The notes under the pieces: generated by a model
The model's database searches: none
Told to the model about the DNA's origin: nothing
What the model saw: the letters and a program-made list of their open reading frames with translations, nothing else
Origin: MGIIb-O1 sp002457595
Lineage (GTDB): Archaea > Thermoplasmatota > Poseidoniia > Poseidoniales > Thalassarchaeaceae
Reading direction: 5' to 3'
Assembly: GCA_045568115.1 (NCBI GenBank)
Contig: JBJLBO010000005.1
Location: forward strand, 124,001 to 188,000
DNA length: 64,000 nucleotides
Shown here: positions 37,702 to 46,990 of the stretch, piece by piece
Layout: every line of letters begins with the position of its first letter
Numbering within the stretch: the first letter of the stretch is position 1
Made by a program: the position numbers and the translations under genes

Positions 37702-37705
37702 GGAT

Positions 37706-38776
37706 TCACTCTTCTTTCTTAACGGTAAGATGAGGGAATGGTACCGAAATACCTTGGGCCTTGAACTGCTTTAGTATCTCAATTAGAATCCAATCTTTGG
37801 CTTTCCTCTCATTATTATAATCAACAACCCAACAATCCAATCGGAAAACTAGTGCAGTCTCAGAAATATCATACAAGAGAACTTCTGTTTTGTGATAATC
37901 CACAGTATATTCACAGTCATTAATGGCTTTCAGCATTATTTCTTTGACACGCTCTGCATCTTGGTCAAGAGTGGTATTAACTCGGAATCTCAAATTCATC
38001 GAATCGGGATTTTCAAGAGTGCTACCTTGAGCATAATTCTCAACGACCTCGCCCGCCAAAGAGGTATTTGGAATGACGACCATTCTCTCATTTCCGGTTC
38101 TTATTTTGGTCGTCATAATTCCAACATCAATGACCTTCCCCTTGACCCCTTTGACAATCACCTTGTCACCCTTGGAAAACGGCTTGTCAATGAGCATTAA
38201 CATCCCTGAAACGAGATTGCCGGCTGTCTCCTGAAGGGCTAGTCCAACAACTAGAGTGAGAATTGTTGCGGACGCAAGAATTGGGGTCACATCTATTTTC
38301 ATCTGATCTAAAGCAAGGAGAATCGCAGCGAGCCATGCTATCACCTTAGCAGCACTTACTGAGATTGTCTGCATTGTAGAAAGATCGAGATGGGTTCTAT
38401 CATCCAATTCCTTGAAAATTGGAGGAACAAATTCGTCGACCAACGCGGTGAGGAACTGAGCCATCATTACGAGAAGAATTGCCACCGAGCCTCCAGCAAA
38501 TGCCGAGCGCTCAAATGAACCCTCTTCGTAGGCCCATTGGAAGGTTAACCAAATTCCAGTTAATACAACACCTAGATTCAGAATTGGTGTTGCAAGAGCA
38601 AATACTCTGTCGTCATAGAGATTCTCACTTGATTCAATCTTCTTCAGAACTGGACCTCTGATTATTGCTCGGAAAATCAATGTAAAGACTATGCTAGCTA
38701 GCAAACCAAAGCCTATCTGGGCCAAAGTTCCTGCCCCTTCAATTTGGACGAGGTAGTCGTCAAGAACCTCAAACAT
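37706..38776 (-). CDS. mscS: MscS-type mechanosensitive channel
   Basis: 356 residues from ATG 38776. Four or five membrane helices come first. The pore helix region TVVGLALQETAGNLVSGMLM is followed by the beta domain (DKPFSKGDKVIVKGVKGKV) and the cytoplasmic cage (NERMVVIPNTSLAGEVVENY). Opens under membrane tension to release solutes. Its ribosome binding site is inside a perfect palindrome (38779-38796). Confidence 0.92.
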   Translation of the reverse strand: MFEVLDDYLVQIEGAGTLAQIGFGLLASIVFTLIFRAIIRGPVLKKIESSENLYDDRVFALATPILNLGVVLTGIWLTFQWAYEEGSFERSAFAGGSVAILLVMMAQFLTALVDEFVPPIFKELDDRTHLDLSTMQTISVSAAKVIAWLAAILLALDQMKIDVTPILASATILTLVVGLALQETAGNLVSGMLMLIDKPFSKGDKVIVKGVKGKVIDVGIMTTKIRTGNERMVVIPNTSLAGEVVENYAQGSTLENPDSMNLRFRVNTTLDQDAERVKEIMLKAINDCEYTVDYHKTEVLLYDISETALVFRLDCWVVDYNNERKAKDWILIEILKQFKAQGISVPFPHLTVKKEE

Positions 38777-38778
38777 CA

Positions 38779-38796
38779 AATCTCCAGATGGAGATT
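38779..38796 (-). promoter_or_regulatory. palindrome enclosing the mscS ribosome binding site
   Basis: AATCTCC-ATCT-GGAGATT on the minus strand, directly before TG-ATG of mscS. The GGAG that would pair with 16S rRNA is in the 3' arm, so the mRNA hairpin would hide it. Acts as a candidate translation switch; a protein operator is the alternative. Confidence 0.5.
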
Positions 38797-38824
38797 AGGT
38801 TATCTTCATTACGCAAGCACGAAA

Positions 38825-39580
38825 TCACAAAATCTGGTTAAGGAACAGTTTGGTTCTCTCGTGTTTAGGGTTGGAGAAGAATTCCTCGGGTGTGGCTTCC
38901 TCAATTAGATGCCCTTCGTCGAAAAGAATGCACCTATCGGCAACTTCCTTAGCGAATCCCATCTCGTGAGTAACTACAATCATTGTAATATCTCTTCTTG
39001 CAAGATCAACCATTACATCTAGAACTTCCTTAATCATCTCAGGATCGAGAGCTGATGTTGGCTCATCGAAGAGCATAATCTTCGGATCCATTGCTAAGGC
39101 TCTAGCAATAGCAACACGCTGCTGTTGACCGCCCGACAATCCACTAGGATACTTGTAGGCCTGCTCAGGTATTCCGACTCGCTCAAGCAATTCCATTGCC
39201 TTGGCTTCGGCTTCCCTCTTTGATGCGCCCTTGACCTTCATAGGAGCCAATGTGATATTTTCCATAATAGTCAGATGTGGAAAGAGATTGAATTGCTGGA
39301 AAACAAATCCTACTTCCGAACGAACATACTTCAGATCTTTGACAGTAGTATCATCATCAATTGTAATTCCATCAATCTTGATTGTTCCACCACTATGTGG
39401 TTGAAGTCGATTCAAAGTTCTAATGAAAGTTGATTTCCCTGAACCTGATGGACCAAGAATAACTATAATTTCTCCTCTTCTGACTTCAATGTCAATTCCT
39501 TTCAATGCCCAAAAATCGCCAAAGTTAACTTTGACTCCTTCAGTCTCTATAATCATATCACTATTGTCGTTTTCACTCAT
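38825..39580 (-). CDS. aapP: amino-acid ABC transporter ATPase
   Basis: 251 residues, GlnQ/AapP class. Walker A GPSGSGKSTFIRTLN, Q-loop FQQFNLFPHLTIMENI, signature LSGGQQQRVAIARA, Walker B IMLFDEPTSALDPE and the H loop VVTHEMGFAKEVAD are complete. Powers the two permeases upstream, whose reading frame overlaps by four bases. Last gene of the amino-acid uptake operon. Confidence 0.94.
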   Translation of the reverse strand: MSENDNSDMIIETEGVKVNFGDFWALKGIDIEVRRGEIIVILGPSGSGKSTFIRTLNRLQPHSGGTIKIDGITIDDDTTVKDLKYVRSEVGFVFQQFNLFPHLTIMENITLAPMKVKGASKREAEAKAMELLERVGIPEQAYKYPSGLSGGQQQRVAIARALAMDPKIMLFDEPTSALDPEMIKEVLDVMVDLARRDITMIVVTHEMGFAKEVADRCILFDEGHLIEEATPEEFFSNPKHERTKLFLNQIL

Positions 39581-41259
39581 GCTAATTCTCCTCCTCCTTC
39601 ATTGACCAAGCCAAGATTCTTCTCGATTCCCATCGAGATTCTTGAAAGATAGAATGCAAATACCCAGAATACAACTGCGGTTACGTATAGTGGCTCAAGG
39701 AAGTCTCCGAGGAATCTAAGATCTGTATTTGGTAAGTCCTTTGCCAATTTGAAGAAGTCAAGAATGTTAACAATGAAAAGAAGTGTGGTATCCTTCCAAA
39801 GACCAATGAATACACTAACAATAGAAGGAAGGGTAGTTCGAACTGCATTTGGTAGTTCTATCTGGATTTTTGTTTGGAAAGGAGAAAGGCCCAGTGCAAT
39901 GGCGGCTTCTTTCTGACCACTATCAACTGCTTGGAGACCTCCACGGAGAACTTCAGCAATGTAACAGCCGCCGAAGACTCCGAACATTAGTAACATCCTA
40001 ATGATATCTTCAGCATTGTAGAATGGGTCCATCATATCAGGCATCATGAATACTGCGAAATAAAGCCAACAGATGAGAGGACCAGAACGAACTAATTCAA
40101 TTAAAGCAACAGATGGTACTCTGAAGAATGGGAGCTCGCTTTGCCTACCAAATGCCAATACTACACCAATACCAAAACCGAGGACGCAGCCTGCAGTTGC
40201 AACAATCAAGTTGACGAATAAACCACCCCATTGAGAGGCCTCAATCCCATCTCCAGCTAACTTATCTAATGTGCTGGGAACGACTGAACCTGCAATTATT
40301 TCATCACTCATTTCCTGTGCAGGATCTCCTCCAAGTAATGCGGCAATATTCTTAACAAAAGTTGGAGGATCCATAATTAGAATCGCGAAGAAAAAGACTG
40401 ATACTGCAGCAATAGTAAGGTATGACTTTAGTCGATTAATTTGATACTCCTCTGAATTAATACTGTAATAATAAGTGGCCCCAAAGGTAGCATAGGTAAT
40501 CGCCATACAAATCAAAATCTTCTGTAGTACAACGTCTGTGTTGTAACTAACCTCAGTTGGATTGGTTGCAATAAGAATAAGAATAATTGATATCAATGTG
40601 AAAGAAATCAAGAATTTTACAGGTTTCCAAAATTTCACCGAATCATTATCAGACTTATCACCTAATGTCCCATAGGCAGTGCCAAATAATCCACAGGTCA
40701 GGTATAGTGTCCACCATAGTCGGAAGTTCTGGTTGATACCATAACAATCATTCACATCAAGACAGACATGTGAACCAGGTGATTGAGTCATCTGTTCTTT
40801 CATCAACTGACCCATCATTACAAGATCCCGATTAGCCCAAACAACAACCCAGTCTGCTTCAATCAGAACAAAGTGACTGAGCCCTCTGACTACTATGAAA
40901 ATAATCCAAGCAGTTACGATACCAAGAATTGCAGTTGTAGTAGTTTTACGAACGGTTAATTTAATCACTGCTGTAAGAGTAACCCACCAAGCGAAAACAA
41001 GTGTCAAGAATGAAAGAATTATGTAAAGAAGAGATTCACTAGTTGAAACCTCATTATAAAAGGATGTTTCAAACATCGAAATTAGTCCTTCAGGAGAGTA
41101 GGATATTCCTCCGAAAACTCCCAATGCGACAGCTAATGAAAATGCAATTCCACTTAATATGGAGTTATTCTCAGGTGTAACCCAAGAAGCCCCAGATTTT
41201 CCTGCAATGGACTCCTCGAACTCAAAATATGAGTCAGAATTAATATTCCACTTACTCAT
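39577..41259 (-). CDS. aapM: amino-acid ABC transporter permease, AapM-like, long
   Basis: 560 residues. The C-terminal 220 residues are the HisM/AapM core with the EAA loop (LGLSPFQTKIQIELPNA; ALIELVRSGPLICWLYFAVF upstream). The N-terminal 330 residues add about seven hydrophobic segments beyond a usual permease, and the first loops contain a cysteine pair (CLDVNDC). Overlaps both neighbours by four bases, so subunits are made together. Confidence 0.87.
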   Translation of the reverse strand: MSKWNINSDSYFEFEESIAGKSGASWVTPENNSILSGIAFSLAVALGVFGGISYSPEGLISMFETSFYNEVSTSESLLYIILSFLTLVFAWWVTLTAVIKLTVRKTTTTAILGIVTAWIIFIVVRGLSHFVLIEADWVVVWANRDLVMMGQLMKEQMTQSPGSHVCLDVNDCYGINQNFRLWWTLYLTCGLFGTAYGTLGDKSDNDSVKFWKPVKFLISFTLISIILILIATNPTEVSYNTDVVLQKILICMAITYATFGATYYYSINSEEYQINRLKSYLTIAAVSVFFFAILIMDPPTFVKNIAALLGGDPAQEMSDEIIAGSVVPSTLDKLAGDGIEASQWGGLFVNLIVATAGCVLGFGIGVVLAFGRQSELPFFRVPSVALIELVRSGPLICWLYFAVFMMPDMMDPFYNAEDIIRMLLMFGVFGGCYIAEVLRGGLQAVDSGQKEAAIALGLSPFQTKIQIELPNAVRTTLPSIVSVFIGLWKDTTLLFIVNILDFFKLAKDLPNTDLRFLGDFLEPLYVTAVVFWVFAFYLSRISMGIEKNLGLVNEGGGELA

Positions 41260-43901
41260 ATTTTCACGCTCGTAACTCTAGTATTATACCAATTCATAAC
41301 TGCTGAAATTGTCAGACTGCCAGCCTGATATGTAATTAGAAGTAAAAGGAATAACGGAATCAACTTACCGACATTGTTCATCATTACCAATATGACATAG
41401 AAGATGTCAGTATATGCAACAACAACTGCTAGACTGGAGTTTTTCCATACGTTCATGAATTGGTTATTTAGTAAAGGAACCATGCTCCTCAAAGCCTGAG
41501 GTAAAATTACCAATCTGAGTCTTTGATAGGGGTTTAGAGAAAGTGAAATTGCAGCCTCAACCTGACCTCTTGGTAGTGCCTGAATACTACCTCTGACTAT
41601 CTCTGCAACTACGGCTGCTGTGAATAAAGTCAGACCTATGATCATTGCAAGGAATGCGGGAGTGATCTCAAATCCAGTCCCTGCAACTATATCCCAGCTA
41701 CCTGGAGCATCAATTACTCCATCATTATTCCAATCCTTGGTGTACTCAGGGAATGAAAGAGCTTCCCCCACAAGTAGCCAACCTCCAGCTAGTGTCATAC
41801 CTAAAGCAGCGGCAATAGCAGATACCCAGATTGTGAATCTTATTCTCAAACCCTCTTCAGAATCATCAATCTCCATGGTGTTCATCCCATCATCATCAAT
41901 ATTGGTGCTGATTAATAATGCATAAATCACGAGTAACAAACAAAATAATGGCCCTAATGAAATTTTGAAATTATCTGCAAGAGTTTGGACATTTCCATCA
42001 GAAGGAGTGTCTAGGAATGGGAAAAATAGAGCCTCAAAAACAGTTTCAGGAAGCCAAGAAAATGCCATTTCACCAATAGGGACACGAGCAACAAGTAACA
42101 ATAGAGCGAATAATAGGAAAATATCAGAGGATAGATTCTCGATTTTCCAACCCATCTTTGAGAAAGGTCTTCTAAAAGAAAAACCTACGGGAGTTGAAAT
42201 TCTCCTTGGTTCAATTCTGTCTTTAAACCGAAGAAAGATTCGAAGAACTGCTAGTCCGAATAAAGCAACAAGAAGTGAACTGTATGAGGAAACAGTTGCG
42301 AACCAAGAACCTTGGTTACTGTAAAATATAGCACCACCTAACAAATATTTTTCATCTGTGAATACAGGCATTTGAGTACCTAATTGAGTTGATATGAGGA
42401 AAAGAAGAACCGCAAGAGGAAGATTTCGGAATACTTCAACATATACTGTAGCTGCTGAAGAAGCGAGTTTATTGTTTGAAAGTCTAGTTACTCCAACGAT
42501 AATTCCTAGAATTGTACAGAAGAAGATACTGATCAGTGTTACTCTAGTCGAATTGATAATAGCCGCCTTCAGGAAAATCCACCGGGAGTCAAGATTAGGT
42601 TCTGCATCTATAGGCCATGGATTTATTTTGAATGTGTTAACTTTATCCATGAAATCGAATTCAATCCCCCATCGATTAAGCATCACAGGATTTGTGCCAT
42701 CATTCTGGAGGAAGAAGACACGAAGCAGCAGATAACTTACGAACGGGAAAAGAACATAGAAAGCAAGTGCGGCAGTCCTGTGCGATTGAATGGCAGGTTT
42801 AGCCGCTTCACGAGATAGAATATATGTCCAACAAATAACTACGAATATTGTAATTAAAGAAAGGGCTGCAGGTATATCTTGAGAAATAAATTGAAAGAAA
42901 GGGAGGAAAATTGTGATTATTGCGAATAGTAATATTGAGAGAACTGAAATTACAGCGCCAAATGATTTAGATCTGGAGTTTCTTATTTCAGAATAATTTT
43001 TGAAATCCACTAAATCCTTTATGTTATTCTGTAGGAGGAGAATTCCTGAAACAAGAGCTCCACCAAGGAAGAAAAATGGTACTTGAGTGCCGGGGGATAA
43101 ATCAAAGAGATTAGCCACAACTGGAACAGGTAGGCTTGAAGCATAGTTAACAAGTACGTAGGAGAGTAAGAATGCAGAAATTCCAAATGCAGATGTGACA
43201 CATTTTCTTAGGAAGAAACCAATTAACATTCCTAAAAATAGCCCAACTAAAATACCTATGAATATCAACTTGACAGATGCAGCAAAACTGAGAGCCCATC
43301 CGAATTCAGTTCCGTTACTAACCCCCCATCCACCCACTCCTAAGGCATTATCTACAATTATTGCTTTAAGAAAAACCGCCACTAGACCTAGGGGGATTCC
43401 TATGTAGAATTCTAGAGGTTGAAGCTTGCGAAATTCATTTTGAACAAGTAAGAAGCAGATAAGAATAAATCCGCCATAAAGCATTGTTAGTTGATCCAAT
43501 GGATAATATGCAAGATTCATCTCAGAGCCGATATTACAACCGACACCTGTTTTGCAAGGAATTGACCTTGCCATTGTTGAAAGGTAATCTGCAGACATCG
43601 AAAGGAATTTTGTTGAATATCTCCAGAAAAGAGTAGTAGATGAAACATATAGACCTAGAGTTAGACCTTGAGAAACATTTAGATCCACTGAAGGCAAAAA
43701 GACGGAGAATTCACTCAAAAAGTGGAATAAGAGCATTAAAATGAAGCCAATAATAATACTAATGATTAGTACTAATATTAGCGAGAGAGATGTGAATTGA
43801 GAGAGAGGTAGGATGAGTACGAATCCTAATAAAAGAGCAATGAAAGTGGGTGGAATATTCTTAATTTCGGATATAATTTTGGATATCCTGTCTTCATCCA
43901 T
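41256..43901 (-). CDS. aapQ: amino-acid ABC transporter permease, AapQ-like, very long
   Basis: 881 residues, about twice the usual AapQ. The core is clear: VYVEVFRNLPLAVLLFLIS in one half, and VVAEIVRGSIQALPRGQVEA with the EAA loop LSLNPYQRLRLVILPQALRS in the other. Some 420 N-terminal residues hold roughly ten extra hydrophobic helices, and a further hydrophobic insert with an acidic loop (DDDGMNTMEIDDSEE) splits the core. Uninterrupted frame, so not a sequencing artefact. ATG 43901 preferred over GTG 43910. Confidence 0.85.
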   Translation of the reverse strand: MDEDRISKIISEIKNIPPTFIALLLGFVLILPLSQFTSLSLILVLIISIIIGFILMLLFHFLSEFSVFLPSVDLNVSQGLTLGLYVSSTTLFWRYSTKFLSMSADYLSTMARSIPCKTGVGCNIGSEMNLAYYPLDQLTMLYGGFILICFLLVQNEFRKLQPLEFYIGIPLGLVAVFLKAIIVDNALGVGGWGVSNGTEFGWALSFAASVKLIFIGILVGLFLGMLIGFFLRKCVTSAFGISAFLLSYVLVNYASSLPVPVVANLFDLSPGTQVPFFFLGGALVSGILLLQNNIKDLVDFKNYSEIRNSRSKSFGAVISVLSILLFAIITIFLPFFQFISQDIPAALSLITIFVVICWTYILSREAAKPAIQSHRTAALAFYVLFPFVSYLLLRVFFLQNDGTNPVMLNRWGIEFDFMDKVNTFKINPWPIDAEPNLDSRWIFLKAAIINSTRVTLISIFFCTILGIIVGVTRLSNNKLASSAATVYVEVFRNLPLAVLLFLISTQLGTQMPVFTDEKYLLGGAIFYSNQGSWFATVSSYSSLLVALFGLAVLRIFLRFKDRIEPRRISTPVGFSFRRPFSKMGWKIENLSSDIFLLFALLLLVARVPIGEMAFSWLPETVFEALFFPFLDTPSDGNVQTLADNFKISLGPLFCLLLVIYALLISTNIDDDGMNTMEIDDSEEGLRIRFTIWVSAIAAALGMTLAGGWLLVGEALSFPEYTKDWNNDGVIDAPGSWDIVAGTGFEITPAFLAMIIGLTLFTAAVVAEIVRGSIQALPRGQVEAAISLSLNPYQRLRLVILPQALRSMVPLLNNQFMNVWKNSSLAVVVAYTDIFYVILVMMNNVGKLIPLFLLLLITYQAGSLTISAVMNWYNTRVTSVKI

Positions 43902-43943
43902 TATTACCACTCATAGAATATTTTCAGATAAAGATAATTTGAG

Positions 43944-43974
43944 GCCCCTAGGGGAGATTAACCCCCCCAGGGGC
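43944..43974 (-). promoter_or_regulatory. strong intra-operon hairpin between binding protein and permease
   Basis: On the minus strand GCCCCTGGGGG and CCCCTAGGGGC pair over 11 bp (one G-U) around a nine-base loop. It lies 36 bases after the binding-protein stop and 43 before the permease start. Such hairpins often stabilise or partly terminate the upstream message, giving more binding protein than permease. The following sequence is A/T-rich but has no long T run. Confidence 0.6.
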
Positions 43975-44009
43975 TTGTGTAAATCCGTTGATTACTGTTT
44001 AACTAGTAA

Positions 44010-45209
44010 TCAGCGCATTGCAGGTGCGTACTGAATACCACCCTCTGAGACGAGAGCGTTTAGGGTACCAGCGCGCGAGATAAGACAGCCGGACATTGCA
44101 TCCGAGCCACTAACACCATCGTAGGTGCCGTCGCAGAATGCGTCGTCGTATGCCTCACCGTAGTTTCCAGCAGCACCTAGAACAGCCTGCATCCAATCTC
44201 CAGCAAGTGGGTTATCGGATGTTCCTAGTCCTAGGTTCTCAGTTAGAAGTCGGCACATTCCTGGATCGGAAGTTGCACCACCTTCGTTCAGAGCACATGC
44301 AGAAGCAGCCATATCAGCTGCGTTTGCAGCGGTTACGCCCATCTCTTCAGCAGTTACCATTCCATACCAGACCCAAGCGACTACGTCCTTGAAGTCTGAA
44401 TCCATGTCACGGGTTGCTGCGCCAAGAGGTTCCTTGGACATTAGCTCAGAAGCAATCCAGATATCAGAACCTACAGATCCATCATTATCTAATTGCCACT
44501 TCTTTGCGACCATAGCAGACATATCACCAGTGAAAGCATCACACTCTGCACTGATGAACTTAGCAGTTGCCTCAGCAGCGTCAGCTACAGGAACTGAGGT
44601 GAACGCAATGTTCCTTGAGGAGAACCAGTCTTGCATGTTACCTTCAGTTGTAGTTCCGATACCAACACAAATCTGTGCACCATCTAGGCCAGAAGCTGAG
44701 TTACCAGCAGCAGCTGCACTGTATGCATCTTCACGAACTAGGATTCCCTGTCCATCGAAGAAGTTCATTCCAGCGAAATCAGCGTTCAAGTCTGCATCAC
44801 GGCTGGTTGTCCAGGTTGTGGTGCGGATTAGAACGTCGATTGTTCCAGCAGCAAGCTTCTCGAATCTGTCAGAACCTGATGCAGGGATGTACTCCACATC
44901 TGTGTCTGGGTCAAGTCCGAGAGCTGCAGCAACAGCTCGGCAGTAAGAAATGTCTAGACCAGAGCGAACACCAGTTGCTGAGTCTAGGTATCCCATACCA
45001 TACTGGGACTCCTTAACTCCACACTTCATTGAGTCACGAGCAACGATTGTGTCAAGTGTACTCACGGGTGTAGCCTCTGCTATTCCAGCAGCTCTTCCAT
45101 CTTCATACGCTGCATCTACGTCTTCTTGGGTGACGTCGGATCCAGCACAGCCCGCTAGGGCCGCAGTCATCATTAACAGCATCATAGTTGTAGCGAGCAG
45201 TGCACGCAT
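44010..45209 (-). CDS. aapJ: amino-acid ABC transporter binding lipoprotein, AapJ-like
   Basis: 399 residues. Signal helix and lipobox ALAGC (C21), then the AapJ-type periplasmic fold: LDTIVARDSMKCGVKESQYG, GLDISYCRAVAAALGLD, RFEKLAAGTIDVLIRTTTWT and NFFDGQGILVRED are close to the general L-amino-acid receptor of proteobacteria. An outer lipid anchor suits an archaeon without periplasm. First gene of the operon, with a TATA box placed so that the transcript would be leaderless. Confidence 0.92.
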   Translation of the reverse strand: MRALLATTMMLLMMTAALAGCAGSDVTQEDVDAAYEDGRAAGIAEATPVSTLDTIVARDSMKCGVKESQYGMGYLDSATGVRSGLDISYCRAVAAALGLDPDTDVEYIPASGSDRFEKLAAGTIDVLIRTTTWTTSRDADLNADFAGMNFFDGQGILVREDAYSAAAAGNSASGLDGAQICVGIGTTTEGNMQDWFSSRNIAFTSVPVADAAEATAKFISAECDAFTGDMSAMVAKKWQLDNDGSVGSDIWIASELMSKEPLGAATRDMDSDFKDVVAWVWYGMVTAEEMGVTAANAADMAASACALNEGGATSDPGMCRLLTENLGLGTSDNPLAGDWMQAVLGAAGNYGEAYDDAFCDGTYDGVSGSDAMSGCLISRAGTLNALVSEGGIQYAPAMR

Positions 45210-45232
45210 ACCTCTGGTTAGGAAGTGTATTA

Positions 45233-45242
45233 GGTATATACC
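45233..45242 (-). promoter_or_regulatory. TATA box of the amino-acid transporter operon
   Basis: GGTATATACC with purine-rich CCGAA just upstream (BRE position) on the minus strand. Its centre is about 28 bases before the aapJ ATG, the usual TATA-to-start distance in archaea, so transcription should begin at or within a few bases of the ATG. Confidence 0.55.
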
Positions 45243-45308
45243 TTCGGTAGTTTGCTCTTTAATAGTGAGTTTTGCTACACCGAGTGAAAAACACTTTTTC
45301 CCAATGAT

Positions 45309-46229
45309 TCAATTCTGCACCTCTCGAATCGGGAAGAATGGAAGAATATCGCGCCAACGTGCTCTTTTTGGGTGATTTTCACCATCCATGAATCGTTGTC
45401 GGATTCTCAAAGAAATCTGATCAATAATTACAACGACAACGAACATCACGATAATCAAGGCTAGTACCTTATCGTAGAGCTGGAATGGGGTAAGGTAGTG
45501 ATTCATGTACCAACCAATTCCGCCAGCGCCTACTAAACCTATTACAGAACCATGTCGCACATTGTACTCGAACATGAATAGCGCTTGACTAATCAGAGCA
45601 TTACTCGCCTCTGGTATTGCGAAGAACCTTGCTACTTGCCAACGTGGTAACCCCATAGTGCGAGCGACTTCCAATGGTTCCTTGCTTACCCCCTCCAATG
45701 CTTCGTACTGCAATTTCCCCAGATATCCAACAGTGTACACAGTCATTGCAAGAACTCCAGCAAGAGGTCCAATCCCCACCACGATTACGAATATCAAAGC
45801 CCAAATTAGCGATGGAAGAACCCTCATCGCTGCAAGAATTTGTCTCATTGATTGAGAAAGCCAATATGGAGAGAGATTTGAAGCAGCCATTGCAGCAAGT
45901 GGAAGTGATAGCAACATTCCAAAGACTGTAGAAAGGAATGCGATCTCAAGGGTTTGAGTCATACCCACAACTGCTGGGCTGCACAATACATCTGATTCAA
46001 AAGTGCAAGGTGGATGAGTCCATCCTGCTCTTTCGGTTAGTACTGTGAAATCAGGAGGGAATGCTTCTGAACCCAACTTTAACAAATTACTCCATCCATC
46101 GAGTAGTCTCCAAATTGTAATCTGAAGATGATTAGTCGCTAGAATTGTGATTATTCCTAGTATAATCGATGTCCTAAGGATTGGGCGACGGATAATTTGC
46201 CTAATCGTATTGGAAATTCTTCCATTCAA
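45309..46229 (-). CDS. phnE: phosphonate-type ABC transporter permease, PhnE-like
   Basis: 306 residues with about six membrane helices. MRVLPSLIWALIFVIVVGIG and MTVYTVGYLGKLQYEALEGV match PhnE closely, and EVARTMGLPRWQVARFFAIPEA is the EAA loop. Overlaps the ATPase gene by four bases. The stretch 45210-45308 after it holds the aapJ promoter and no gene. Confidence 0.9.
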   Translation of the reverse strand: MNGRISNTIRQIIRRPILRTSIILGIITILATNHLQITIWRLLDGWSNLLKLGSEAFPPDFTVLTERAGWTHPPCTFESDVLCSPAVVGMTQTLEIAFLSTVFGMLLSLPLAAMAASNLSPYWLSQSMRQILAAMRVLPSLIWALIFVIVVGIGPLAGVLAMTVYTVGYLGKLQYEALEGVSKEPLEVARTMGLPRWQVARFFAIPEASNALISQALFMFEYNVRHGSVIGLVGAGGIGWYMNHYLTPFQLYDKVLALIIVMFVVVVIIDQISLRIRQRFMDGENHPKRARWRDILPFFPIREVQN

Positions 46230-46960
46230 GTAGAGGCCCCCTCTATCACCGGAAGCGCTGGAGATGAGTCCTCTTCTTCAAACGGGATTAATCGTCGCCC
46301 TCTCAATTGGTAGACCCGATCACAGAAGGTTTTGGCCCGAACCGGATTGTGGTCTACAATTAGTATGGCCATCTTGTGATCCTCTGCCATGTGTCGAAAT
46401 AAATCGATGATCCCCCTCGCGGTTTCTGCATCCAATTCTCCAAGACACTCGTCAGCGAGTAGTAAATCTGGCTCTTGCAACATTGCCCGAGCGATTGCAA
46501 CCCTCCTCCGTTGCCCACCTGATAATCGATTGACAGATTCCATGGTTTTGTCAGCCAAACCTACCTCTTCGATTACCGAACGAGTTTCCTCTCTCATTTT
46601 CTTACTCGGAAGGGAGAGGGTGGTTTGAAGGAAACTTGCTTCTGCTAAAGCCCCCATCAAAACATTGTATCCTACCGTTTGATGCTGAACCAATCCCAAT
46701 CTCTGTGGAATCATACCGATAGCTCCTTTCTCCGTTCTTGTGTCGGCGGTACAGCAGCATTCAACCTTACCCGAAAGTGGACGGACTAACCCGGCTGCGG
46801 TGCGCAGAAGAGTTGTCTTTCCAATTCCCGATCTACCAGTTAAACCAACGATTTCTCCTGCTTTGATTTCTAGGTCTACACATTCGATAAGAGGTTCTTC
46901 TTGGTTGAAACCAATTGTTACATTTGCCATATTTAGGCGGATTGGGGAGTTAACTGTCAT
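46226..46960 (-). CDS. phnC: phosphonate-type ABC transporter ATPase, PhnC-like
   Basis: 244 residues. Walker A GRSGIGKTTLLRTAAGL, Q loop MIPQRLGLV, signature LSGGQRRRVAIARA, Walker B LLLADECLGELD. The Walker B end reads ECLGELD where most have EPTSALD. Assigned to PhnC by the flanking PhnD and PhnE genes; sequence alone would only give an uptake ATPase. Confidence 0.87.
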   Translation of the reverse strand: MTVNSPIRLNMANVTIGFNQEEPLIECVDLEIKAGEIVGLTGRSGIGKTTLLRTAAGLVRPLSGKVECCCTADTRTEKGAIGMIPQRLGLVQHQTVGYNVLMGALAEASFLQTTLSLPSKKMREETRSVIEEVGLADKTMESVNRLSGGQRRRVAIARAMLQEPDLLLADECLGELDAETARGIIDLFRHMAEDHKMAILIVDHNPVRAKTFCDRVYQLRGRRLIPFEEEDSSPALPVIEGAST

Positions 46961-46990
46961 TTCATCCCCCTATCCTGAATTTTTCCCTAC

